Positions 33,601 through 45,889 of a stretch of 64,000 bases of DNA are shown here, piece by piece (the first letter of the stretch is position 1; each line of letters begins with the position of its first letter). This DNA comes from Rallus limicola (lineage: Eukaryota > Chordata > Aves > Gruiformes > Rallidae). The notes below the pieces were generated by a model. The model made no database searches and was not told the origin of the DNA. It was given only the letters and a program-made list of their open reading frames with translations. Location: contig JAKCOZ010000003.1 of the NCBI GenBank assembly GCA_022605955.1, positions 55,304,179 through 55,368,178 of the forward strand, in the 5' to 3' direction. The position numbers and the translations under genes were made by a program.

Positions 33601-36600
33601 TGTGTGGCCACAGATCTCAAATATCTGCTAGATAAGACTTAGTTTCCCTTGAGATTGAGCTCTAAACACATTTGTCTCCTCAGCAGTAATATCCATAATT
33701 AGTTGAGGGAAAGAAAGTTGAACAAGAGACTTCTCAGCTTGAAGGGTTAAAGGGAGGGCATACAGGACAGCAAGAAAATGGGAGAAACAAAGAGTGGCAG
33801 CCAGTGAAGGAAGGCCACAATGACTGGGAATTGTCTGCAGACTCCTGATGCTGCTTGTTGTCATTCAGAAAAAAAAACACGTAGAATGTTTGAAATTACA
33901 GGCAAGGCCTCAATTGTCAAAAAGAAAATGAACTCTGACTTCTGCACACAGAAAAAAAAAGGTGCAGCTTATGTTTAATTTATTGTATTTTATTTAGTTT
34001 CCAAGGGAACAGAACATATAGTGATTGAAAGCATATGTTGCTAAATTGATGCCCTGGAAAAATCCCAAGTGGCTTAATGTCATGCAGCCTAATTTAATTT
34101 GCATTAATAGTATGGTTTGCCAAAAACATTGCTGGTACTGTGAGGTTTGGTGTGTGCACTACTGCAAAAAGTAAAGGGAAATGGTATCACTGTTTTAGTG
34201 TATGTTGTCCACTCACTGGCAAAACATACTCAGGGTCCAGATCCCCAGAATTACTGAGGTGCCTAAGTGCCATTGTCACTGTCACTTTTTAGGCAGGGAC
34301 TGTCCAACTATATGGGGGTGTCTGTGTTTTCAATCTTCTTAAAGAAATGTGACACAGGCAATTTAGAAGTCTGTTATACTGAACTCATCCTAGATAGGCT
34401 GCAGATTCCAGTGGTGCTTCCTCTACTTCCAGAGGTTTAAAATCTAAAACTGGTGATCTCTCAAAAACAAGAACAAAGTAAGAATTTCCATTCCACTGCA
34501 TGGTAACAACAGCACAGCTGGCAAAGGTTAGAGATTCACAAAAAGCAGCACGTATTAAAATTAGGATCAGGAGGAAAACTGTTAGGATCAAGAGTAATAT
34601 GTTGTGATGCTCACAGGCAAACCTCTAGCCTTGGTGACAGACAAAAATATCCACACGGCTCAGAGGTTTTAAGATTCACAACTGCCACTTGCAGGAGTAA
34701 ACAGAAGTTGTGATACCTGGTGACTCCCTCTGCAGATCATGAGGACAAGAATAAATATGTAAACAGGAAAAAGTCAAGAAACAAATAATAAGCAATAAGC
34801 AATGTACATCAGGTAAAGCAAGGAACCATAAAGGCATTGATACTAGCACAAAGAACAGGAAATAAAGACCTGTTCTGCTCCTCAGCAGAAGGCCAGAATT
34901 ATCAGGGAGACTTTGGTATGACCAAAGCATTTAATACCCTTTGCACTACTGTTTCAGTAATAAAAGATGTTGCCACAATTAATGACAAAAATTCTCAGCT
35001 TTATGTGGTAATATATCATCTTAAATATTTTGAAATTATCAGCAAGTGTTACATTTCATCCATCATTCTCAAAGAGCAGCCAAACAGAACTTACAACCCA
35101 TTAGCAGTTATCTGTAAATAATTCAGAATGAATGGATGAATAGAGGGGAAACATGGTGCCAGTCTTTGAAAGATGGGGAAACAATGTGTTTAATTGCAGG
35201 TTTTCTGCTTAAATTGAACTCAAGAAAAATATCAGGGCAAATAATCAAGCTATTCATGGTCATCAACAAGAAAACATAGAAGAGACAATATAAATGGATT
35301 TATCACAAGTGAAAAACCTGGAGGGTCACACCAAAGAAAGTACGTGTCAAACACCTGGACTTCACCTTAGACTTTTTATTATCACCAGTGGCTTAGATGA
35401 TGATACATGCAAAGGGATGATACTCCACAGAGAGAAGTCTGAACCTCTGCATATAATCCATTGCCTGTATAGAGGATAGGTAACAGCAGATTAGGAAACT
35501 GGAAAAGTTTGAAGGAGAGAGGAATTAACAGATGAACAGTCAGTAGTATCAGTCTGTTATGAGAGAGGCAAACACCATATTGTTAAATAAACAGGCTGGT
35601 AAGACATCTCACATACGCTTCAGTATTCATCAGGGTTACAGCAGTGTGTGGTTTCTAACCACAAAGCATTAACATCATTTTGAGCAATGCAGGCATAGGT
35701 TGCCTGGGAAGGTTATGGAGTTTCTGCCAGCCCTTGAAAACAGGGCAGAAAAGCATCTGTCACAAATGCCTAAGGTGCACCTGTACAGCATTCTGAGCAG
35801 GCAACTGCAAACACCAAGTTCATGGGTCACAAGCCAATCTGGAAAAATGAGCATTGCCATTAAAAGCCAAAAGGAGAGTGTGGTATTTAAAATATTGTTC
35901 AAACACTCTAACAGATCTTTGACAATCTGCCCAGCCTATTGCTAGGCATGTGCAGGCTCCTAGTGCAGAGATTATACTCAGATATTCTTCAACCCTGTGA
36001 TCCTTGGGAGAGGTCCCTTCACAGAGTGAGAAGGGACTTTCTTTCCTGTGCTAGGAAAGAAAAGAACAAGGTTTCCCCTGCCTTGGTCATGCTTACAGCG
36101 ATGCATGTGGTGGTTGCTCAATGTGAGGGATGTGGCCCTCTTTTGCCATCTGCAGGAACACAGTGCAATAACTGATCTTCTTACATTAAACAAGTAGTCC
36201 ATGCTTATGAAATAGGTCTTTGTGGATCATTTCATCGAAGTTCTTTCCAGCTTGGTGTTTCTTTCCTGGAAGTATATTCATTATCATCTTATTACTGGGG
36301 ACATACACGCTGTCTCCTGTGCAGCTGCAAGACATACAGATCCAAAATGGATCCAAGACACAGCTACAAGGTTTTAATCACTTGAAAATACAATGGAAAT
36401 GTATTATATCATCTACTCTGCTTTCAAAGCAGATTAAAAGTAACCATGACGTGTGGCACATGCATTGGAATCATTACATTTTGCTGGCACACATCTCATT
36501 CCTTGAAAACTCCATTAAAAATCAAAACCAGAATTCAGACTCTGCATTTTTTAATGTATCAGTGCTGGGCCTATTTTACTCTATTAAGGATTTTGCAAGT

Positions 36601-37034
36601 CAAATCTAAGGCCAAATCTATCCCTTGAAAACAAAGTTTCAAGCTGAGATTAATTTAGTTCACTAGGAAGTGGGCTAATCTTGGAAGTTAGGGCTTTATC
36701 TCATTTAATTCCCTCAAGTTAAATCAGGCATCTGTTATAAAATAGAAGTCATAGTCCTCATGCATTATTAGTCTAGTCTCTACTTTGTTAGTGCTGCAGG
36801 TAGCTGCTATTAGACCTCAGTCTGTCAGATCACACCTCTCCTGGCTTTCTGGTCCAGGAATAGTTTCTAAAGCTTGCCTTCCTCAGGGAAAGCTCTAGTG
36901 TCATAATTGCAGTGGTGTTAATGTGTTATTAATGTATGATTGTGCTTCATATCAATCCATCCAATTCAGTTTTCATATGTATTTTTTCACGTGATTGACT
37001 GACTTGATAGCCTTCTGTGAAGACAGAACCAGAC

Positions 37035-38122
37035 AGATGGGTGATGTTAGGGCAGTGGATGTGGTTCACCTTGATTTCAGTAATGCATTTGACATCATCT
37101 CCCACAACATCCTCATGGCTAAACAGAGTAAGTGAGGCCTGAGGGATCAGGTAGAGAGGTGGACTGAGAGCTGGTTGAAGGGAAGAAGCCAGCAAGTTTT
37201 GATCAATGAGACAGAGTCTGGCTGGAGGTCTGGATCTACTGGGGTCCCTCAGGGGTTGGTACTGGGACCTGTGATATTCAGTATATGCACTGATGACCTG
37301 GATGAGGGAATAGAGTGTACAGTCAGAACGTTTGCTGATGACACAAAACTGGGGGGGGGGGGGTGGCTGACACACCTGAAGGCTGTGCTGCCATTCAATG
37401 AGATCTGAACAGGCAGGAGAGCTGGGCAGGGAGAAGTTTAATGAGATTTAACAAGGGCAAGTGTAGAGCCTTGCATCTGGGGAAGAGCAACCCCAGGTAC
37501 CAGCATAGGTTGGGTACAGATCTGATGGAGAGTAGCATAAGGAAAGGGGACTTGGGCGTCCTGGTGGACAGCAGGATGACCATGAGCCAGCACTGTGCCC
37601 TTATGGCCAAGAAGGCCAATGGCATGATGGGGTGCATTACAAGGGGTGTAGTTAGTAGGCTGACAGAGGCTCTCCTCCTCTCTACTCTGCCCTGGTGAGA
37701 CCGGATCTGGAATACTGTGTCCAGTTCTGGGCCCCTCAGTTCAAGAAGGACACAGAACTCCTTGAAAGAGTCCAGCACAGGACCACCAAGATGATGGAGT
37801 GGAACATCTTCTTTATGAGGGAGGTGGGTCTCTTTAGCCTGGAGAAGTGGGGACTGAGGGGTGACTTCATCCATGTCTATAAATATGTAGAGGGTGAGTG
37901 TCAGGATCTAGGGGACCAAGCCAGACTCTTCTCAGTGATGTCCAGTGAGAGGACAAGGGCACTGGGAGAAGATTTCATGTGAATGCAAGAAAAATCTTCT
38001 TTATTGTGAGGGTGAAGGAGCCCTGGACTGCCCAGTGAAGTTGTGGAGTCTCCTTCCCTGAAGACATTCAAAACTCACCTGGACATGTTCTTCTGTGACC
38101 TAATCTAGGTGATCCTGCTTTG
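37035..38122 (+). mobile_element. CR1 LINE, young-looking copy with RT/C-terminal ORF pieces
   Basis: Plus-strand frames give VVHLDFSNAFDIISH (catalytic Asp region), [23 protein letters not shown], the catalytic FADDTKLGG, then MRFNKGKCRALHLGKSNP and [16 protein letters not shown] homopolymer after ACAAAACT at about 37351-37362 and small deletions break the frame. It stops near 38122 at 'gatcctgctttggca', where an LTR begins, so it lacks the CR1 tail. An almost identical copy lies inverted at 51165-52250. Confidence 0.92.
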
Positions 38123-40249
38123 GCAATCCCCCTCCACAGTGGGACAAGGGAGACAAAATATTTAATATAGATTGAGATAAGAACATGAAGACATTTAACA
38201 ATTAACATCCTGAGCAAAACCAGACTTAACACGGAATAAAATACATCTAATTTATTGCCCAATCAAAAAAAGAGTAGGATAATGAGAAATAAAACCAAAT
38301 ATTAAAACACCTCCTCCCATCACTCCCTTCTTCCTGGGCTCAACTTTATTCACAATTTCTCTCTTTCATTGCCCCTCAAGCATCACAAGGGGGCAGGAAA
38401 TGAAGCTTGGGTTCAGTTCATCAAGAAGTTCATCACTGTGCCCATGCCTGAACTCCCTCTCAGTAAAAAGCCTCTTCCTAACATCCACAGTTTCATACTG
38501 TTCTCTCAGGTTCTATCACTGGTAACCAAAAGGAGGAGACATGTACCTTCTCTCTCCCTCATCAGGAAGCCATGGTTCGTGATGAGATTTCCTGTCATCC
38601 TCCTCTTCTCCAGGCTGAACAAACCAAGGGACTCCCCCTCCAGACCCTTCCCCACCCTCGTTGCCCTCCTCTGGACACTCTCCAATATTTTTATGTCTCT
38701 TGTACTGTGGCACCCAAAGCTGCACACACAAGACTCAAGGTGAGGCTGCACCAGCACAGTGCAGAGCAGGACAATCCCCTCCCTGGACCGTCTGGCAATG
38801 CCATGCTTGGTGCACCCCAGGATAAGGTTGGCTCTCCTGGCTGCCTGGGCACACTGCTGGCTCATGGGTAACTTGCTGTCAATCAAGATCCCCAAATTCC
38901 TCTCAGCATGGCTGTTCTCCATCATCTGATCCCCCAGCCTGGATGTGCAGCCAGGGTTCCCCCTTCCCAGATGCAGAATCCGGCACTTGCCCTTGTTAAA
39001 CTTCAAGCTGTTGGTGATTGCCCAGCTCTCTGATTTGTCCAGGTCTCTCTGTAAGGCTTCTCCTCCCTGAAAAGAGTCAACAGCTCCTCCCAATTTAGTG
39101 TCATCCACACATTTACTTTAAAGACACCCTCTGATCCTGAATCCAGGTTGTTTATGAAAATGATAAAAAGAACTGGGAACCCCACTGTGACAGGCCACCA
39201 GTCAGATGTAACCCCAGTTACCATCACCCTCCGGAACTGACCAGTCAGCCAACTGCCCACCCAATGCATTATGGCTTTGCCTAGTTGTTTGCTGGACATT
39301 TTGTCTAGGAAGATACTGTGAGACCCAGGATCAAAAGCCTTACTGAAATCCAAAAAGAGTAGCATCAACTGGTTCCCCTTGGTCAACCAGCTGGGTGACT
39401 GTGTTGTAAAAGGAAATCAGATTGGATAAACAGGACCTTCCTGTTCTGAACTGGTGTTGCCTGTCACCAATGACTGAGTTGTCCTTTAGGTGTTTTTCAG
39501 TAACTCCCAGCATGATTTTCTCCATGGTTTTACCAGGCACTGAGGTGAGACTGACATGCCACCTGTGCTTCAGTTCTTCACAAACTGCCCCAGTGTGGCT
39601 TCCATGGGTGTAGACATTCAGGAACAGACTGCTCCAGCCCAGTTCCCCACAGAGTCGAAGTTCCCCCAGCAAATGTGCTCTGGCATGGACTACATTCTCC
39701 ACACTCCTGTTGGTCCCTCCAGAAGTTTGTTCCAGTGCAGGCTTCCCAGCAGTTCACAACATCCTTCAGGTGTCACTTCACTTGCACCAACTGCTCCAGC
39801 CTAGGGTCCTCCACAGGCTGCAGGTAGGATCTCTGCTCCCCATCATCTTCCATGGGCTGCAGGGGAACAACCTGCTCTACCATGTGTTTCAACATGGGCT
39901 GCAGGGGAATCTCTGGTGCCTGGAGCCCTCCTCTCCTCTCCCTCTTTACTGACCCTGGTGTCTGCAGAGCTTCTTGCATCTTCTCACTCCCTTTTCTGGT
40001 GGCAAAAAGCAGTTGCTTGCCTTTATTCTTCTCCTAAATGGATTCCCAGAGGTGCTGTGACCATCCCTGATGGACTCAGCCTTGGTCAGCAGCAGGTCCA
40101 ACCTGGAGCCGGCTGGTGTTTGCTCTGTGGGGCCTGCAGAGAGCTTTTGGCTGCTTCTTGCAGAAGCCGTCCTGCAGCTGCTCCCTGTTTCACCACCCCA
40201 CCCCCCCCCAACTTTCCCTTCCAAAAGCTTGCCACACAAACCCAGAACA
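38123..40249 (+). mobile_element. ERVL-like LTR carrying a nested CR1
   Basis: The first LTR part is 38123-38439: 'gggacaagggagacaaaata', 'aattaacatcctgagcaaaaccagacttaacacgg', 'aatttattgcccaatc' and 'aaaacacctcctcccatcactcccttcttcctgggctcaac'. The second part is 39576-40249: repeated 'gggctgcagg' units, 'ttactgaccctggtgtctgcaga', 'ggctggtgtttgctctgtggggcc', and the LTR end 'gcttgccacacaaacccagaaca'. The second part matches the complement of the LTRs at 17782 and 47041. A minus-strand CR1 fills 38440-39575. The left terminus is missing because the adjacent CR1 joins at 38122. Confidence 0.85.
38440..39575 (-). mobile_element. CR1 LINE nested in LTR
   Basis: Minus-strand frames encode CR1 ORF2: [40 protein letters not shown], then KFNKGKCRILHLGRGNPG and [14 protein letters not shown] and C-terminal parts lie in different frames with stops, so the copy is dead. 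The left edge begins at 'aactccctctcagtaaaaag' inside the CR1 3' region. The terminal tail is missing, which is unusual for LINE insertion and implies a later deletion. Confidence 0.9.
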
Positions 40250-42122
40250 CTCAGGAACACTGTTTAATGTAGCTAGCTAAATTACATGCTTCAGATGGGA
40301 TGGTTCGAATCCCTCCAGGGTTCTAACTTAGAAAGTCTGAAGCTAGAGGAGGGAACCCATTCATTTTTTTTCCCTATATATTTCTGCATCTATCCTTTTG
40401 GCATTGTAAATAGAGTTGAGGCTGTTTCTGTAAGTTGCTGGCAGAGTCTGGTGAGTGAGTTGGTTTCCGATTCATCCCATGCTTATTTAGATCCACAGTA
40501 TTCTTTTCTCTCCCCTCCCATCCCCTCTCCTCCCCTCCTCTTCCTCTTCTTTCTCTTGCTATTGTTTCTGAATCCAAATATTTCCTCCCATGCTAGAGCA
40601 TATTCATGTGATGAGCCAAAGCAGTGCTCTTATTAGGACTATTAACTTCCACTTCAGAACCTTATTGCCAACATTCCTTCAGCCCCCCCTCCCCCCTCTA
40701 TCTGTTTAACATCTGTGGCATGATTTTTCCAAGTTTTATAATGTTTCACTTCCATTTTAAGCTTCATGGAAAGGACAAATTTTTATTTTTTTTAGGTGAT
40801 GCATGCTCTGTGCCATAAGTTACAAGTCTTTAAGGCTCACAAGACTGTTTTAATAGTCCATTTTTTGAAAGTTAAAATATTACAAAAAAAAAAAGGGAAC
40901 TAATGCTCATACCCAGAAGACATTACCAATGAGCAATTGTTTCTGTGAGTTAATCTGCTTCCACCTTTCCTTATCTACACTTCTCTGATTAAATTTTCTC
41001 CTATATAAAGACAGGTGCCTCTCTCCTATGCTCTGTCATACTTTATTTCTCATTCCCACAATTTATTCTGATGTTGTCTTTCTACATTACAGCTTCCCTG
41101 AAAAGTGACACTTTTTACACTGCAAAGTATTTTGTATATTGTACATGGCTTATAAATAAATAAAACAGGACTGTATGTGAGATGATATAAATGAATGAAG
41201 ATACTCATAAATATTCCACACATAGTAATGTGCTTAGATTTACCACATATGTACTATGCTTAGATTTACCATCCAGAAATAAAAGAAAGTTAAAAAATTG
41301 TAACTTTATGGTACAAAAGTCATTTCAAGCTTTTCTGTATATTGTTTGCCACTGTCACATGCACTTACCTTATCAAAGTCCATTGAAAAATTCCTATAGG
41401 TTTTGAAGGGCTTTGAACAAACCCCTCTGGGGCTCTTAATCTGTTGAATTCCTTGTAGAGTTTATAAACATGATTGGTTAAATAAGAGTTTACTTTAACA
41501 AAGTCACCTATTTTGTGTTTTGTTTTAAGTTTGCATGCAGGCAAAAGAACATACACAGGTCAACTCCCTGTCAGAACCACAGCATGCAGGTGGCAGATGG
41601 GGTCAGCATGTGGAGTCATGCAATTTTAACACACAATATTTTTCCAGCATTTTCTCTATATCTCATATGGTCTTGAGCTTCCCCTATTGTAATTACTTTT
41701 ATTGCTGACTGTGGTAGCCTGTTCTATCTATTTTCTGTAATCTCCAAAGGAATCCTCTTGCATTCCTTGCAGGCTTGAGCCACACTGCTTTAAACCATGT
41801 GGCTGAATTCTTGCAAACTTGGCACAGCATGAAGGAAGGTTTACCATCTGCCCTATTTCCTTCTGAATTCTGTATACCTCGGTCCAATCAACTCAGGGTT
41901 ACCTTTCCCCTAAGAAAACAGACTTTACTTCTGTAGTTTCTCCTATGAACAAGTTCAGAGAGGTGAGGAATAAATTTGGGGGGAAAAAAATGAAGAAAAA
42001 GATTACTTGAAAATATTTATTATTGTAATAGGATGACAGAGCAGTAAGTGAAAAGTTAATTGGCCATGTTTATTTTCCACAGTAGTAAAGATAATCTCTG
42101 AAAAATAATGTTTTAAGTATAT
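40250..42122. other. Unique AT-rich sequence, no gene recognised
   Basis: Contains CT-rich patches (around 40500-40560 and 40680) and no coding or repeat signature. Confidence 0.4.
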
Positions 42123-42500
42123 CACAGAATCAGAATCACTGGGTTGGAAAAGACCTCTGAAATCACCAAGTCCAACCATATCTGTCCTCTACCAAACCAT
42201 ATCCCTAAGTACCTCATCTACCCATCTTTTAAATACATCCTGGGTTGATGACACAACCCCCTCCCTGGGCAGCCTATTCCAGTGCCCAACGACCCTTCCA
42301 GTGAAGAACTTTTCCTGATGTCTAATCTGAACCTGCCCTGGCACAGCTTGAGCCCATTCCCCCTCGTCCTATCACCTGTCACTTGGGCGAAGAGACCAAC
42401 ACACACCTCTCGACAGCCTCCTTTCAGGTAATTGTAGATGGTGATAAGGTTCCCCTCTCAGCCTCCTCCAGGCTAAACAACCCCAGCTCCCTCAGCCACC
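42123..42500 (-). mobile_element. CR1 LINE 3' fragment
   Basis: The plus strand starts 'cacagaatcagaatcactgggttggaaaagacctc', then 'accaagtccaaccat', 'ccctccctgggcagcctattccagtgcc', 'cctgatgtctaatctgaacctgcc' and 'cctcctccaggctaaacaaccccagctccctcag'. It is a standard 5'-truncated CR1 of about 380 bp, followed by an A-rich stretch. Confidence 0.94.
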
Positions 42501-43734
42501 AATTAAAAAAAGGAAAAAAAAAAAAAAAGCCTGTTTGTAAATAATTACAAAAAGATACAAACATGTCAGTATGAAAGAGTTATAGCCAAGATTTATTGTT
42601 AGTGCATATTCTGCTCCCTGGCTCCTCCTCAGGCAGAGAGCCCCTCTGTACCATGATACTAAATAGTGCAAAGCATAGGAACAATCTGGGTCTGAGCCTT
42701 TAAAGCATTCCCTTAGTGCAATTCCACGTTTTTGCATGAAGTACATTTGAAGATATAATGTAACGAAGAAAAATTAACATAGTGAAATATTTTAAGGTTC
42801 TGACATTTGGTTTCATTTCACAATGGGATGAGAAAAAACAGTCTTTTCAAATAAGTATAATTTTAAAATGAATGCATAATAGAAATGCTTCATCAATATT
42901 AATTTTGTAAGCGTATTTCAAGAACTGCTTACCAATCTTAAGTACTAAATAGAGGAAACCCCGACTGTCCTAAAGATAAACCAGCAGTAAAGAAGTATAC
43001 CATAAATAAAAGAGGTTTGTTTCTCATTACAGGACATACTTTGGTTTTCCCAGTACTAAAATTTGGACAAAATACTATACTCATTTACCTTGAGCTGACA
43101 CCACATTGTTCTGGAAAGTCTGGAGAGACATCTGCCAGACATTTCTTATTTATCCAGACAGTCAGGGGAAAAAAAATAAAAATATTTGAATGTTTTTCCA
43201 AAAAAATTGCATATTCTTCATATTTCTGAAATCCAAAATCCTGCCTTTTGGGAGCTAGCATTTTAAATAAATCGCTATAAAACCTAAACCCACTCACCTT
43301 ACAAACAGTTCACAGGCTTCTTTCTTCTCTCATATTTTATGCGCCAGATAAGCAAATTAGAAATTCAGTGAATGCATTAGATAGACACACAGATAAACAA
43401 GCACCAGTTCTATTTGTGTTCTTAAATGCTCTCACTATGGGTCATAGAAATGTTTTTTTCCTTCTTCTGTACTATTTTTTCCTCCAATTTGTGTATTTTA
43501 TTATCTCAGAGGGACATTCTTCTCACCTAATTTTGGTTGTCTAAAAGCTGTGTATGAAGTTAAAGCCTTACAGCATATATACTCCTTTGCTAGTCTATGG
43601 GCTATGAGAGGAATATCCAGAGGGCTGATCATTGGCATAGTGTGTGGAAAGAAAATAAACCCCAGTTGCTACACCTGTAAGTATCAGTCTGATTTTTGGA
43701 TGTACTGACTTTGATCTTCAGACAATTCCCAGAG
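42501..43734. other. Unique AT-rich sequence, no gene recognised
   Basis: No domain-bearing ORF and no repeat boundary. A-run at about 42514-42528. Confidence 0.4.
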
Positions 43735-44410
43735 AGCCAGGTTTGCCAACTGTTCCTGGGGTGCATCAAGCACAGCATTGCCAGCTGGTTCAGGGGGTGA
43801 TTGTCCCACTCTGCACTGCACTGGTACAGCCTCACGTGGAGTCCTGTGTGTGCAGTTTTGGGTGCCACAGTACAAGAGGGACACAGAAGTGTTGGAGAGT
43901 GTCCAGAGGAGGGCAACGAGGATATGGAAGTGTCTAGACGGGAAGGCTTATGAGCAGAGGCTGAATTCCGCTGGTTTGCTCAGCCTGGAGAAGAGGAGGC
44001 TGAGGGGAAACCTCATGACGGTCTATGGCTTCCTGATGAGGGGGAGTGAAGGGGCAGACACCGATCTCCTCTCTCTGGTGACCAGGGATAGAACCCAAGG
44101 AAACAGCATGAAGCTGCAATGGGGAGGTTTAGGTTGGATCATAGAATCTTAGAATGGTCTGGGTTGGAAGGGTCCCCAAGGATCACAGAGTTCCAACCCC
44201 CTACAGGAAGTTTCTTTACTGAGAGGGTGGTTGGGCACTGGCACAGGCTCCCCAGGGAAGGGGTCACAGCACCCAGCTTGGCTGAGCTCAGGAAGCATCT
44301 GTACAATGTGCTCAGTGGCATGCTCTAACTTGTCTTGCCCTGTGTGGAGCCAGGAGTTGGACTTAACAATCCTTATTGGTCCCTTCCAACTCAGGATATT
44401 CTTATGATAT
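43735..44410 (+). mobile_element. CR1 LINE with smaller CR1 tail inside
   Basis: Plus-strand blocks: 'gttcctggggtgcatcaagcacag', 'ctcacgtggagtcctgtgtgtgcagttttggg', 'gtacaagagggacacagaagtgttggagagtgtccagaggagggcaac' and 'ctcagcctggagaagaggaggctgagggg'. The 3' part resumes at about 44204 with 'aggaagtttctttactgagagggtggttgggcactgg' and runs to 'attggtcccttccaactcaggatattc'. It is split by an inverted CR1 3' end at about 44140-44203. Confidence 0.92.
44140..44203 (-). mobile_element. Nested CR1 3' tail (about 64 bp)
   Basis: ATCATAGAATCTTAGAATGG followed by 'tctgggttggaagggtccccaaggatcacagagttccaacccc' is the complement of a CR1 3' end, embedded in a plus-strand CR1. It is an extremely short, later insertion. 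Confidence 0.88.
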
Positions 44411-44687
44411 TCGGTGGTGTTCTATGTTTTGATCAGATTGAATCACTCTAAATTTTGAGTGACTTTGCGTGTTGGAGCTACTTTGGTTTGTAGAAGAAAC
44501 CTTGGAAAAACACAATTACAAACTTTTTAAAAAAATTGAGTAATTGAAAATTAATGAAAATCCATTTGGTGTCACTAGGTGAAAAGTGTACAAATGGTAC
44601 AAAATACTACATTTCTGGTGCAAAGTTCTATTGTCATCTAAAAATGTTCAATCATTATTAAGCTAATGGTGAAAAAAAGCCTGATTA

Positions 44688-45889
44688 GCTGGTGTCACAG
44701 TTAGAGGACCAGGAACTGCAGAAAATGGCTGCTGGAATCATCTGCCAGCCTGCTGATGGCACCTCTGAGAATCACATATAGGAGAGAAAGACTCGGATAT
44801 AGCTGCATTTTGGCCACCAGAGAACGGAGTGCCAACAAGACCACAATGTTGGCCCATTAAGGGCATCAGAATATATTTGCATATAAATGTAAGCAGTTGA
44901 CAGACACAAAAGGCCAGGAAGGCTGGGGGAGGAGGGGCCCCAAGTGCCCAAGAGAGAGATGCCCCCGCAGACTGAGCAGAAGGATGTGGGGTAGCCGGTG
45001 GAGAGGATCCATGGAAGAGACAGAGACCCGACCTGCCTGTTGGAGAAGCTTCACGCTGGATGGAGCCGGTGGAGACATGAAGAAGATGCCGTGACTTACG
45101 TTGGGATGAGCCCCTGCCAGCACAAGCGACCTACAGAGATGAGCCAAACAGGTTTGCTGGAGGAGGCCTCATAGCCCCGTGGAGGACTGGGACTGAGAGA
45201 CACTGTGATTGATTGCTGCCTGCCAGAGCAGAGATGAAGCCCGGTGGGAAGAGATTTGCCTTGGAGAAAGTTCGTGCAGGACTGTCTCTCGTGGGTGAGA
45301 TCCTACGGTGCAGCAGGGGGAGGCTGTGTGGAATGGATGCCCCCATCCCGGCCGAGAAGGAAACCATCTTGCAAGGGACTGACCGAAGCCCCCATCTCCT
45401 AGTCCCTGCCCCCCCATCCTGTGCTGCGAGCAGGAGAGGGGAAGAAGGGAGCCAAATCATGGCTGAAAGGGCAGTCTGCTTTAGAATGGAGGGGTGGGGG
45501 AAAGGTGTTACCGAGACCCCCACTTTCCCCAGTCCCTGCCCCTCCTGGGCTGCGACCGGGAGGGAAGAAGGGAGCAAACTTCTAACTAAAGCCTGCTAAG
45601 GAGGGAGTGGTGGGGGAAAAGTGTTTGCCTGGTTGTATTGTTTTAATATTTTTGGTTGCACTCCTGACTCTGTATGTTTTCACTGTTTTCTCTTAAGCGT
45701 AGTGTAATAAATTAGCTAACTTTCCTCTTCTGCACTCTGTGTTGAGTCTGTTTTGCCCGCGTCATTAACGAGTTTGTCCCTTGAGCCGCCCAATTATGTT
45801 ATTTCTCCCCTGTCCAACTCAGAAGGGGAGTAATAGACTGATATTGGTGGGTGTCTGGCCTTTAGCCAGGGCTCAACCACCACAGCTGG
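44688..45889 (-). mobile_element. Solo ERVL-like LTR with 5-bp duplication
   Basis: The LTR spans 44693-45884 (1192 bp). Plus-strand ends are TGTCACAGTT and CAACCACCACA, with a perfect 5-bp duplication GCTGG at 44688-44692 and 45885-45889. On the minus strand it opens 'tgtggtggttgagccctggc' and has 'gcgggcaaaacagactcaacacagag', then a GC-rich section. ORFs such as 45213-45599 (plus) are shadows within this GC-rich LTR and do not encode host proteins. A close relative lies at 62817-64000. Confidence 0.93.

Larger units (their letters stand above)
25786..37034. other. Long unique AT-rich stretch, no gene recognised
   Basis: About 11 kb with no CR1 tail, LTR terminus, or frame with a recognisable protein. 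Visible sequence features are a C homopolymer of about 20 bases at 30627-30646, a 22-bp perfect palindrome at 28196-28217, and a short CTAGGGTTAGGGGG at about 27523-27536. Distant exons or conserved non-coding elements cannot be excluded by eye. Confidence 0.4.

Noticed and set aside
45213..45599. 128-aa plus ORF repeated at 63338-63712 as a possible duplicated gene
   Set aside because: Both lie at the same position inside related LTRs, on the strand opposite to the LTR. The similarity reflects LTR relatedness and not a gene family.
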